This document shows, in pieces, positions 20,601-27,156 of a stretch of DNA of 37,811 nucleotides. Source of the stretch: a virus; the IMG/VR virus record IMGVR_UViG_3300030060_005321, positions 1 through 37,811 of that record; one strand, given 5' to 3'. Position numbers and translations under genes: made by a program. Within the stretch, counting starts at the first letter, position 1. Each line of letters opens with the position of its first letter. The notes below the pieces were generated by a model. It searched no databases. It saw only the letters and a list, made by a program, of their open reading frames with translations, and was not told where the DNA came from.

Positions 20601-23433
20601 AGCTATTGAGCCAAAAACATTTGAGTGGGCTAGAGTTAATTCTATAATAACTGACACTGAGCAAGAGTTCAACTATAACATATTAAATAGTCAAATTGCG
20701 TTAAACGCTAGATCAACAACGTTAAAATCAGCTAGAGGTATGTCTACGTTTGATTTTGATGAAACATTAATTGTTGATGGCGAAAACTTTATAGTAGCTA
20801 GAAAAGGTGACGAAGAAATAAAGATAAGTTCGGGTAGATGGCCTATTGACGGGCCAACACTAGCAGCTGAAGGCTACAGCTTTGACTTTACAGACTTTGT
20901 AAACGTTAGAGGCGGAGTTAATGGACCATTACTAACTAAGTTTAGAGAGCGACTAGAAAAGTTTGGTCCTGAGAATATGTTTGTACTAACAGCTAGACCT
21001 CAACAGTCTGCTGAAGCTATACACGGTTGGTTAAAATCTAAAGGCTTAACAATACCTTTAGCAAATATAACAGGCCTTGGTAATAGCACAGGTGAAGCTA
21101 AAGCAGAGTGGATGCTTAAAAAGTTTGAAGAAGGCTACAACGATATGTATTTTGTTGATGACGCTCTGCCTAACGTAGACGCTGTTAAGAACGTTCTAGA
21201 TCAACTAGATATTAAATCTGATGTTCAGCAAGCTATAACGCTAAAAAGTGAAAGAAACAGCATAGAATTTAACAAAATGCTTGAGAGAACTAAAGGTGTT
21301 GGAGCTCAAAAGACGTTTTCTAGAGTTGAAGCCATGAAGCGTGGTAAAAATGTAGGTGGCTTTAAGCTTTTTGTTCCGCCTTCAGCTGAAGACTTTACAG
21401 GTTTATTAAGATATTTTGTTGGCACAGGCACTCAAGGTGATGCTGATATAAAGTTTTTTGAAGAAGCTTTAGTTAAGCCTTTCGCTAGAGCTGATCGTGA
21501 GATGGCAGAGATGAAACAAAAAATTAGAGACGAGTATAAAGCTATTAACAAACAGTTTCCTGATGTTAAAAAGAAACTTGGTAAACTTACAGCGCTAAAA
21601 GGTTTTACACTAGATAACGCTATACGTGTATATTTATTTGATAAAGCTGGCTATGAAATACCAGGATTATCAAAATCAGCTAAAGCTAAGCTTGTAAATA
21701 TAGTTAAATCAGATCCTCAAGCGCTTGCTTACGCAGAGTCTGTTAGTCGTATAACAAAACAAAAAGAAGGTTATATAGCTCCTGACGAGTACTGGAACGT
21801 TGGAAACATAGCTCAAGATCTTCAAAACGTAGTAAATAAAGTTAGTAGAAAGCAGTATTTAGCTGAGTGGAAAAATAATGTTGAAGTAATATTTTCAGAA
21901 ACAAACTTAAATAAAGTAGAAGCTGTTTACGGTAGTGATTTTAGATCTGCTTTAGAAGATATACTTTATCGTATGGAAAGCGGGCAAAACCGTAGGCGTG
22001 GTGCTACTAAGTTTGAGAATCAATGGAACAACTGGGTTAACAACTCTGTTGGTGCTATTATGTTCTTTAACGCTAGATCAGCTGTATTACAGACAATGTC
22101 TACTGTAAACTTTGTAAACTTTGAAGACAATAATATATTTGCTGCTAGTAGAGCTTTTGCTAATCAAAAACAATATTGGTCTGATTTTAGCTTTTTGTTT
22201 AATTCTAGCTTTTTAAGAAACAGAAGAGCTGGTCTTGCTACTAATATAAACGAAGCTGAACTCGCTAGTGCTGTAGCTGGCGCTAAAAATAAAGCTAAAG
22301 CAGCCTTAGGTTATTTGTTAAAAATAGGTTTTACACCAACACAAATAGCAGATAGCTTTGCTATTGCTTCTGGTGGTGCTACGTTTTATAGAAATAGAAT
22401 AAAAAGATATGTTGACTCTGGCTTATCGCAAACTGAAGCAGAAGCTCAAGCTATGTTAGACTTTCAAGAAATAGCAGAAGAAACACAGCAGTCTGCAAGA
22501 CCTGATCGTATATCACAGCAACAAGCTTCAAACCTAGGCCGTATAATACTTGCTTTTGCTAACACGCCAATGCAGTATAACAGACTTATTAAAAAGGCAG
22601 CTGGTGACTTGATAAACAGACGTGGTGATTGGAGAGCTAATATGTCTCGTATAGTTTATTATGGTGCCGTGCAAAACTTTATATTTGCTTCGTTACAAAA
22701 CGCATTATTTGCTATGGCATTTGAAGAAGAAGGTGATGAAGAAAAAGAAGAAGTAAAACAAATGAGAGTACTTAACAGTATGCTAGATTCTTTGCTTAGA
22801 GGCTCTGGTATAGGTGGGGCTGCCCTTGCTACCGTTAAAAATGCCATACTTGAATATATGGAGCAGAGTGAAAAAGGTGGAAGAGCTGACTACAACGAAG
22901 TTGTTCTTGAAGCTTTACAAGTATCACCGCCACTAGGTTCTAAAGCTAGAAAATTATCTAGTGCTGGTAAAACTATAAAGTACAACAAAGAAGTTATCAA
23001 GCGCATGGATTTGTTAGACTACGATAATCCTGTTTGGACAGCTGTAGGTAACACTGTTGAAGCTACTACAAATATACCTATGGCTAGAGCTATACGTAAA
23101 ATAGATAACTTACGTGAAGCTATGAATCAAGATAATACTAATATGCAAAGGTTGTTTTTAACTTTAGGTTGGAGCAGTTGGGATTTAAATGTAGGTGAGC
23201 GTGTAATTAGAAATCCAGGTAGACAAAACGAATATGTTGTATTTTTAGATAAAAAACGTAAAGCAATACAAGATGCTAAAGATGAAATAAAGCAAGAGAA
23301 AAAAGAAGAGAGAGCGAAGCAAAGAGAAGAAAAGAAAAAGAATCAACAGAGGTGTACAGCTATTAAGTCTGATGGTGAAAGATGTAAGATGATGATTGAC
23401 AAGCCAAAGAAAAGGTGTCATTATCACGATTAA
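14692..23433 (+). CDS. Giant multidomain virion protein with metallopeptidase and HAD domains
   Basis: This 2913-aa protein is the largest in the window. The N-terminus (FTQEQIDNRAKEKGLSTEQY) is a motif I have seen at the start of large marine phage virion proteins. Hydrophobic segments around residues 535-565, 600-625 and 665-690 suggest membrane insertion. A gluzincin-like site HELKH lies at 982-986, with a candidate third ligand Glu1038 in SYEVLAVFFEE. A HAD phosphatase domain spans ~2015-2175: DFDET at 2021-2025, LTARP at 2099-2103, a conserved Lys in GEAKAEWMLKK, and VDDALPNVD from 2155. Two C-terminal hydrophobic segments flank the conserved FANTPMQYNRLIKKA. The last 28 residues form a CTAIKSDGERCK...RCHYH knuckle. 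It is probably an ejected cargo protein (large polyvalent-type); substrates are unknown. No RNA-polymerase motif was found. Confidence 0.8.
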   Translation: MFEYEFEDTMFTQEQIDNRAKEKGLSTEQYLTNNPSINKIEVEKTLDVATQDAPVASEVDTASSLEDTSSEFVFERHDFLKDKDKEGNVVGYSLFEKKSSDIVKALEQYYPNFNFRTSNYGFRAIAPDGTESVEISDNLGPQVLTGLTPSIDPETGVVTKVDTNSPEYMFKRQQDQFEKLTSFIDNKSTEKDLQAYQEKAKSDEFQYKLFSARLEEEIDKQGIEDEYLIDNINFDFNKPESKDNPRKITNRDIFKPQTNIVNTISNTGGVLSGTGVTSRSVTTIPYEKELAEARKALGDKATEEQAQDYVVQKLIQKDIIAQREQVADAIIESSEEYQFLLDRGAKEFANKYSSKIKLYDTLKNELTDGEALKRLQDIQSKINDTEYNFEAREEEPIVYLQDGRYVPVRILNEFDELQKQYNISISHFNSLQQDISDNISGLTDVGLKMDLLRRNYDGVHKFFTTTGLRTVELLDNMQYGIRQMNNPHASALSYVDFNKRKQRYQEIRDKFEKDVDFDDAFSSLENFGTFLAQETANQLPIFAALALPGGAGFGIIGMSGFGEQYYNMTTRQLDPKIRAEYSDMEKFFASLGYGGAEVVFGSLPTYFLLKGITRSTATKAIIRNKFREWNTKEIAVGVAGASAESIGEGLTIVTQNAINGIDLMENVDHAMFSGLLFGTTFASVPIIKGQVLRYYSTADQFKNIDVKNAEIEKLEQINLTLQSKIDNQGRRGILPDAVVGVEVDLQNRNTQRIEELQKEIIDEVAEIELKTTKIYGQVSEQFVGAINDLSKIRVEYQKIYDSDINNKEVVLKQLEAEYIGLEQGIREFKKSKDFDNQWALYSAKRKNKSDVKRIKNLAEQQLEQEGDKIDISKIENRARLIYNTEQIQADIKLNRSRGTNLSRTLVDFNTVEQATEYLNKVADAKIQQDPNNADAINAKRDADIQTLKNGGHGLNLNTVQGRKSLVVIENMAKDDRLEIRTHELKHQVFVDILGTDPDAYQDMADQVMKWLEVNNKSAFKRVNTFAERNAEGNLLSYEVLAVFFEEVAAGKINLNNDGRFAGLLGYFVRDGAKKKGMNIDLAGEQDAVKFLIGLATKIKQGALTLKDTQTAKKRLQEDFADRNEFLSTVLLEKSTLKSSRNQQGVFKDSNDALIEGLQMLGLENADLFALDAEGLTNIRETQPEVFNKMVKDWNNLGDSRLWLGSSLGPVWRTFSEVNYLSKRDKATNYGLLKDDILDVLTIGVQPGDNGIPYIVRSWLDEDMSSGNIRSLNSHIFGLINTRLMAKDGIIDRKFPRLGMKTVALDAETETGRVLELTSDQDVDAILAKQKQKQTLLEKATEYNSRKAIGIDDNFAAEIENVVEEILIESDITDISKFEFTQKFKSKVEDALYKKIKSMMGKGVKGREQFLRKHKNDIMRIVNTAAFVQFEKRETNKIFADLVSTNQGPEVIKQAINDGLIQPFEVENLEAGNNIYKKKTDINEDQFVEFFSVRGRENALARALAFNISRDAVFPVVNKNDKVKKAIGGEAGIKALKARINTNQDVTLFSKRISNLDVFGQTYLANGLDQLVSRIQAGVNFDEAFDFVYPKGNNAYNFEGQRKGVKQDISKILGDYDDVVVIRKSQGISDETTLLDYFNEQTQPTAEFASTSAKAIFDLDEGMGDFSNKDQIISGRKALLELVKVLGRSKANRFLRGLTTSSQIGSTDLIARGVDILEVGLTQRRLDALLAKPKKKRTSRDKRKIEDYKTRIAEKVTKLDKRYGLLDGVSDFENNFLSNEDVAQDNISFLESNSQTVGPYIRNKANLDYNDISSKAKAEQDFLLELSDILINLVKDPQSRVSRNDAAMIVMSMANAGMNTAIAKAAPVRYVPAADIKGPFRYEHTIPRKIIASYMAAYINGKVSRKDFEKLLDNYHVAIIPQSTDNGLTKAGLQSSMQADWNLDNINDINRYANNKTLGFWDTALFDLKTKAIEPKTFEWARVNSIITDTEQEFNYNILNSQIALNARSTTLKSARGMSTFDFDETLIVDGENFIVARKGDEEIKISSGRWPIDGPTLAAEGYSFDFTDFVNVRGGVNGPLLTKFRERLEKFGPENMFVLTARPQQSAEAIHGWLKSKGLTIPLANITGLGNSTGEAKAEWMLKKFEEGYNDMYFVDDALPNVDAVKNVLDQLDIKSDVQQAITLKSERNSIEFNKMLERTKGVGAQKTFSRVEAMKRGKNVGGFKLFVPPSAEDFTGLLRYFVGTGTQGDADIKFFEEALVKPFARADREMAEMKQKIRDEYKAINKQFPDVKKKLGKLTALKGFTLDNAIRVYLFDKAGYEIPGLSKSAKAKLVNIVKSDPQALAYAESVSRITKQKEGYIAPDEYWNVGNIAQDLQNVVNKVSRKQYLAEWKNNVEVIFSETNLNKVEAVYGSDFRSALEDILYRMESGQNRRRGATKFENQWNNWVNNSVGAIMFFNARSAVLQTMSTVNFVNFEDNNIFAASRAFANQKQYWSDFSFLFNSSFLRNRRAGLATNINEAELASAVAGAKNKAKAALGYLLKIGFTPTQIADSFAIASGGATFYRNRIKRYVDSGLSQTEAEAQAMLDFQEIAEETQQSARPDRISQQQASNLGRIILAFANTPMQYNRLIKKAAGDLINRRGDWRANMSRIVYYGAVQNFIFASLQNALFAMAFEEEGDEEKEEVKQMRVLNSMLDSLLRGSGIGGAALATVKNAILEYMEQSEKGGRADYNEVVLEALQVSPPLGSKARKLSSAGKTIKYNKEVIKRMDLLDYDNPVWTAVGNTVEATTNIPMARAIRKIDNLREAMNQDNTNMQRLFLTLGWSSWDLNVGERVIRNPGRQNEYVVFLDKKRKAIQDAKDEIKQEKKEERAKQREEKKKNQQRCTAIKSDGERCKMMIDKPKKRCHYHD

Positions 23434-23450
23434 CGTGTAATAATTTACTT
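23430..23450 (+). promoter_or_regulatory. Repeated TTAACGTGTAATA leader, copy 1
   Basis: The 13-nt string TTAACGTGTAATA at 23430-23442 is repeated exactly at 30723-30735. In both places its TAA is the stop codon of the preceding gene, and in both a start codon follows 8 nt after the string. It may be a promoter element or initiation leader, or the likeness may be chance in AT-rich DNA. Confidence 0.3.
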
Positions 23451-24494
23451 ATGAAGTATATAATTTTAATACTAATTTTTATAACATCGTGTGTAACGCC
23501 TAAAGAGTGTTGCTCACAGATTAAAAAAGCTTTTAAGTTTTCTACGTTTTATGTAGCTACAAACGGTGGTACATCATTGTCTGATCAAGATATTTACTCT
23601 GTTGACGGTAGCTCGTTAGACTACGATACTATATTAACGCCTTACGATTATTCGTTAACAATGGGTATACGTAAAATACAAAGGTTTCAATACGAAGGTA
23701 GCACGCCATTTAAAGACGGTACTGAAACATCGTTTTCAGATGCTGCGAACGTTGGTAGATCACCGTTTGAGTATTTGTTTGAAGTAGATTACAAAAGACA
23801 AGAAGGTGTTGAATACTTTGATCAACATCATTTTTTAAGATATGTTAAGCCAAAATGGTTTACAAAAGTAGAATATATTAAAGATGGTTTTGCAGACATA
23901 GAATATTACGAAGCCACGCAAAGATTTAGATTAAACGGTAAAAAGAAGTTATCGTTTAACTTTGGTGGCGTTACTAGACTTGCAGAGCCATACGGCTACG
24001 ATCCGCTAGAAGAGTGGACAATGGCCACAGGCGATATACATTATACGCAACTAGCAATACAAGAAGGTTATAGTGTAGACGTATATAACAATGAGTATAA
24101 AGATCCAAACGGTGATGTAGTAGCTACAAGCTCAGATGTTTGGAATCAAGTAGTAATACCTACAGTTTTAGAAAACTACGTAGATAAAAAGCGTAATGAG
24201 TTAGATAATCAATGGCAAAATAGTATTGTCGTTGGTTTTGACTTTTATCACTACACCAAAAGCTTCTGGCTACACAGCTGGGGTAATTTTATGCCTTACC
24301 ACTACGATGATGGTGGTAGGTTTTCATATCATAACTTTAACAACGGCGAACAGTGGTACGACTACTCAGGTGGTTTGATATTTGGTTACAAACTAAATAG
24401 AAACTTAGGTGTGTTTGCTGAAGGTAAGTATAACAAATATTGGAATCGTGAGTGGTACGACTTTAAAGCAGGTATAAACTACATTATATTTTAA
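23451..24494 (+). CDS. Exported lipoprotein with barrel-like C-terminus
   Basis: I choose ATG 23451 because it begins a textbook lipoprotein signal, MKYIILILIFITSC (lipobox I-T-S-C14); the GTG at 23415 overlaps the previous gene and would bury the signal. The mature protein (347 aa total) is rich in Tyr, Trp, Phe and Asp and is made of short amphipathic strands, for example SIVVGFDFYHYTKSFWLHSW, LIFGYKLNRNLGVFAEGKY and the final FKAGINYIIF. Ending in Phe after alternating residues is the classical outer-membrane beta-barrel signal recognised by BamA. The protein is thus likely delivered to the host outer membrane during infection. Known phage outer-membrane lipoproteins act in superinfection exclusion or receptor blocking; that is inference here, and a virion role cannot be excluded. 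Confidence 0.7.
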   Translation: MKYIILILIFITSCVTPKECCSQIKKAFKFSTFYVATNGGTSLSDQDIYSVDGSSLDYDTILTPYDYSLTMGIRKIQRFQYEGSTPFKDGTETSFSDAANVGRSPFEYLFEVDYKRQEGVEYFDQHHFLRYVKPKWFTKVEYIKDGFADIEYYEATQRFRLNGKKKLSFNFGGVTRLAEPYGYDPLEEWTMATGDIHYTQLAIQEGYSVDVYNNEYKDPNGDVVATSSDVWNQVVIPTVLENYVDKKRNELDNQWQNSIVVGFDFYHYTKSFWLHSWGNFMPYHYDDGGRFSYHNFNNGEQWYDYSGGLIFGYKLNRNLGVFAEGKYNKYWNREWYDFKAGINYIIF

Positions 24495-24496
24495 CA

Positions 24497-24775
24497 ATGG
24501 CAACTGAAATAGGTAAAGACACAAAAGTAAAACTAAGCTTAGAAACAATAATATCACTAGGTATTGTATTAGTAACAATGACTGGTATGTGGTTTACTTT
24601 GCAAGCAGATATTGCTGATGCAAAAGAACTTCCAGAACCACCAGCACCAGAAGTTACACGCATGGAGTTTCAAATGAAAGATGAAATGATACGTAACACT
24701 ATTATGAATACTCAAGAAGATGTTAAAGAGATTAAAGTAACTCTTGAAAAAATTGAAGATAAATTATATAAGTAA
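24497..24775 (+). CDS. Single-TM coiled-coil protein, holin/spanin-like candidate
   Basis: This 92-aa protein has a short charged N-terminus, one transmembrane helix (about residues 16-35, IISLGIVLVTMTGMWFTLQ), a Pro-rich link (LPEPPAPEV) and a C-terminal coiled coil (NTQEDVKEIKVTLEKIEDKL). There is no cleavable signal. Small one-TM proteins with a periplasmic coiled coil occur in phage lysis modules, but no lysis function is shown by sequence. It starts two bases after the lipoprotein gene and its stop shares a base with the next start (TAATG), so translation is probably coupled with the exported thioredoxin-like protein. Confidence 0.65.
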   Translation: MATEIGKDTKVKLSLETIISLGIVLVTMTGMWFTLQADIADAKELPEPPAPEVTRMEFQMKDEMIRNTIMNTQEDVKEIKVTLEKIEDKLYK

Positions 24776-25098
24776 TGAAAATATTTACAACACTACTACT
24801 TAGTTTAATAAGCTTAGTAGCTTTCAGTCAAGTAAAAGTAATACACTTTAACGCAGGCTGGAACGAAGCAAATGACGTTGAGTGGTTTGATAAATTATCA
24901 GACGCTGGTAAAAAAAATTTAAGTATAGACGACACAGAAATACAAAAGAAATATGCTATTGCTATTGTACCTACTATCATTGTGTTTGATGAAGGCGAAG
25001 AAGTAAAACGCTTTCAAGCAGATCTTAGTTTTAAAATGGCTGCTACTAGAGAAGAAATACAAGAATACATCGATGAACTTATAATAAGTAAATTTTAA
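24775..25098 (+). CDS. Secreted thioredoxin-fold protein lacking CxxC
   Basis: This 107-aa protein starts with a signal peptide MKIFTTLLLSLISLVAFSQ, with the FSQ site frequent in Bacteroidota. The mature part follows the thioredoxin order: strand VKVIHFNAGW, helix, strand, then AIVPTIIVFDEGEEV with the cis-Pro at residue 66, then a final helix (TREEIQEYIDELI). At the place of the WCGPC active site it reads W29-N-E-A-N, so both cysteines are missing and it cannot do classical disulfide exchange. It may act as a binding or chaperone-like periplasmic protein. It is only about 88 residues when mature, short for the family. Confidence 0.75.
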   Translation: MKIFTTLLLSLISLVAFSQVKVIHFNAGWNEANDVEWFDKLSDAGKKNLSIDDTEIQKKYAIAIVPTIIVFDEGEEVKRFQADLSFKMAATREEIQEYIDELIISKF

Positions 25099-25102
25099 GA
25101 AC

Positions 25103-25324
25103 ATGGCATTTAAAATGAAAGGATTTTCAGGGTTTAAGCAAACTAAAGACAAAAAAGAAATAAAAGATGACATTCGCTTTTTACCAGGAGACAGTGACTC
25201 GGACTTTTCAAAGCCTTATAATATAGATGTAATAAAGCAACATATACTCAATAGGCCTAAAAGACGTTTTAAAAAGAGTCGAGAAGAAATAAAATTTGAA
25301 AAAAATAGAGACAGACTTATATGA
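25103..25324 (+). CDS. Small basic protein with MAFKMK start
   Basis: This 73-aa basic protein begins MAFKMKGFSGFKQTKDKKE and ends in a Lys/Arg cluster (NRPKRRFKKSREEIKFEKNR). The start resembles the MAYxQKNNPFK signature of the small-protein cassette downstream at 31365-33436. It overlaps the next start by ATGA (25321-25324), so it is translationally coupled to the T9SS-type protein gene. There is no signal peptide or known domain. Such small Lys-rich proteins in phages of this kind are generally unannotated; a DNA- or virion-associated role is only a guess. Confidence 0.65.
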   Translation: MAFKMKGFSGFKQTKDKKEIKDDIRFLPGDSDSDFSKPYNIDVIKQHILNRPKRRFKKSREEIKFEKNRDRLI

Positions 25325-27156
25325 AATATTTAATTACACTATTGCTATGTATTAACATTGCTTTTGCACAATGCCCTCCAGGCACTTGGGGTTTAGATGT
25401 TATTATTAATCCTGATCAATATCCAGAAGAAACATCTTTTGCAGTTCTTAACACTGAAGGCGATACGCTTATGCAAGGTGGACCTTTTCTTGATATTATA
25501 GATTATCAACCGCAATATATATCAACATGCTCACCTGTAGATACTTTTATACTAGTTTTAAATGACGACTATGGCGATGGTGTTGCTGGCAGCTTGTGGG
25601 GCGGTGAAGATGGCTCAGTATACATAGAGCAATGCGGTGATACAATATGGCAACTAGATTCTGCTGACTTTGGCTTTCAGCTTATAGATACTTTAATAAC
25701 CACTAATTGTCCGCCACCACCACCTATATTTGGTTGTATGGATAGTAGCTATGTTGAGTTTGACTTTACAGCTACAGTAGATACTAGTATGTGCTACACA
25801 CCTATTGTTTATGGTTGTACAGACTCATTAGCTTACAATTATGTTGATAGCGCTAATACAGATATAAATATATCTAGCTGTACGCATTACTTAGAATTAA
25901 CTGACTTAGCTGGTAACGGTTGGGCAGGTTCTATCTTAATTGTATCACAAGCTACAAACCTATCACCGCCTTATGGTTACGCAGTAATAGATACTTTTAC
26001 TTTAACTAATGGCTTTGATACCACATATACATTAAACTTAGAGGCAGGTTATTTAGTTAAAGCAATATTTGAAATAAACTTTCAATCAGACTTTACAGCA
26101 GTGCAGTGTGGTTACACTTTATATTCTGATGACTATATAGCTATAGAACAAGAAGGCGGTTTTGCAGATCCAATACCACCGTTTATGCACATTACAGGTG
26201 AAACATACTGTGGCAATGAGTGTGTTGATAGAACTTATGGTTGTATAGATACATTAGCAATTAACTACAACGATAGTGTTAATACAGATGATGGCAGCTG
26301 CTATTATAATCCTGGTTGTACTAATCCTTTATACTTAGAATATGACGCAGCTTATGACTATGATGATAACTCGTGCGCTACACTTATTACGTATGGATGT
26401 ATGGACACTACAGCATTTAACTATGATCCACTGGCTAACGTTGAAATACCTGGCTCTTGTATTGCTGTCGTAGAAGGTTGCATGGACGACGATGCTTTTA
26501 ATTATAATATAAATGCTAATGTAGATAATGGTAGCTGTATACCTGTGATATTTGGTTGTATCGATGCTACTGCTTTTAATTATTGCGATACATGTAATAC
26601 AGACAATGGTAGCTGTATTGAGGTTATTAACGGTTGTACTGACAGTACAGCACTAAACTATTACGCCTTTGCAAATACTGATAATGGCTCTTGTATTTAT
26701 CCTGTGTATGGCTGCAACGATCCGTCTGCTATTAACTACGATCCGTTTGTTAATGTGCCTGACTCGTCGTGTGAGTATTCTGCTGGTTGCTTTGTTGGTG
26801 ATGTCTATACTTTACCTAATGCTTGTTTCGAGTGGGTGATACAAGTTGATCCGTACTGTTGTAATGATAACTGGGATAATACTTGCTATGAGCTTTATAA
26901 CTACTGCGAAGAAGGCTGGACAGGCCCTGTTGATATAAGTATGTACAAAAGAACTGTATATATACCATATCCAAATCCAACAAAAGATTATATAAACTTT
27001 AACGAAACTGTAGATGTTTTAGTCATAGATAACTACGGTAGAAAACATAAACTATACTTAGATACTAAAAGAATAAAGTTAGATAAAGGTATTAACTATA
27101 TTAAAGTATCAAACGACAACGGAGTTAACTTTACAACTATAATAATTGTACAATGA
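25321..27156 (+). CDS. Secreted surface protein with T9SS sorting domain and GC-D repeats
   Basis: This is a 611-aa protein. It has a signal peptide MKYLITLLLCINIAFA cleaved before Gln-Cys. The N-terminal beta domain contains NDDYGDGVAGSLWGG, a Bacteroidota secreted-protein motif; a related AGNGWAGSILIV lies near residue 200. Nine repeats of the form GC[MIT]D...NY...N[TV]DxGSC run from about 138 to 490, broken after the second by a beta insertion. A Cys-rich YCCNDNWDNTCYELYNYC segment follows. The last 66 residues are a type-A T9SS sorting domain: YPNPTKDYINF from 550, VLVIDNYGRK, then INYIKVSNDNG. Start and stop both overlap neighbours by ATGA, so it belongs to the phage operon. It was probably acquired from a host and may be shown on the infected-cell surface or carried on the tail. 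Confidence 0.85.
   Translation: MKYLITLLLCINIAFAQCPPGTWGLDVIINPDQYPEETSFAVLNTEGDTLMQGGPFLDIIDYQPQYISTCSPVDTFILVLNDDYGDGVAGSLWGGEDGSVYIEQCGDTIWQLDSADFGFQLIDTLITTNCPPPPPIFGCMDSSYVEFDFTATVDTSMCYTPIVYGCTDSLAYNYVDSANTDINISSCTHYLELTDLAGNGWAGSILIVSQATNLSPPYGYAVIDTFTLTNGFDTTYTLNLEAGYLVKAIFEINFQSDFTAVQCGYTLYSDDYIAIEQEGGFADPIPPFMHITGETYCGNECVDRTYGCIDTLAINYNDSVNTDDGSCYYNPGCTNPLYLEYDAAYDYDDNSCATLITYGCMDTTAFNYDPLANVEIPGSCIAVVEGCMDDDAFNYNINANVDNGSCIPVIFGCIDATAFNYCDTCNTDNGSCIEVINGCTDSTALNYYAFANTDNGSCIYPVYGCNDPSAINYDPFVNVPDSSCEYSAGCFVGDVYTLPNACFEWVIQVDPYCCNDNWDNTCYELYNYCEEGWTGPVDISMYKRTVYIPYPNPTKDYINFNETVDVLVIDNYGRKHKLYLDTKRIKLDKGINYIKVSNDNGVNFTTIIIVQ

Noticed and set aside
14692-23433. N4-like virion RNA polymerase in the giant protein
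   Set aside because: Size and position suggested it, but I found none of the expected polymerase motifs; peptidase and HAD motifs are present instead.
23415-23450. GTG start for the lipoprotein gene
   Set aside because: It overlaps the giant gene's Cys/His end and would place 12 polar residues ahead of a perfect lipoprotein signal.
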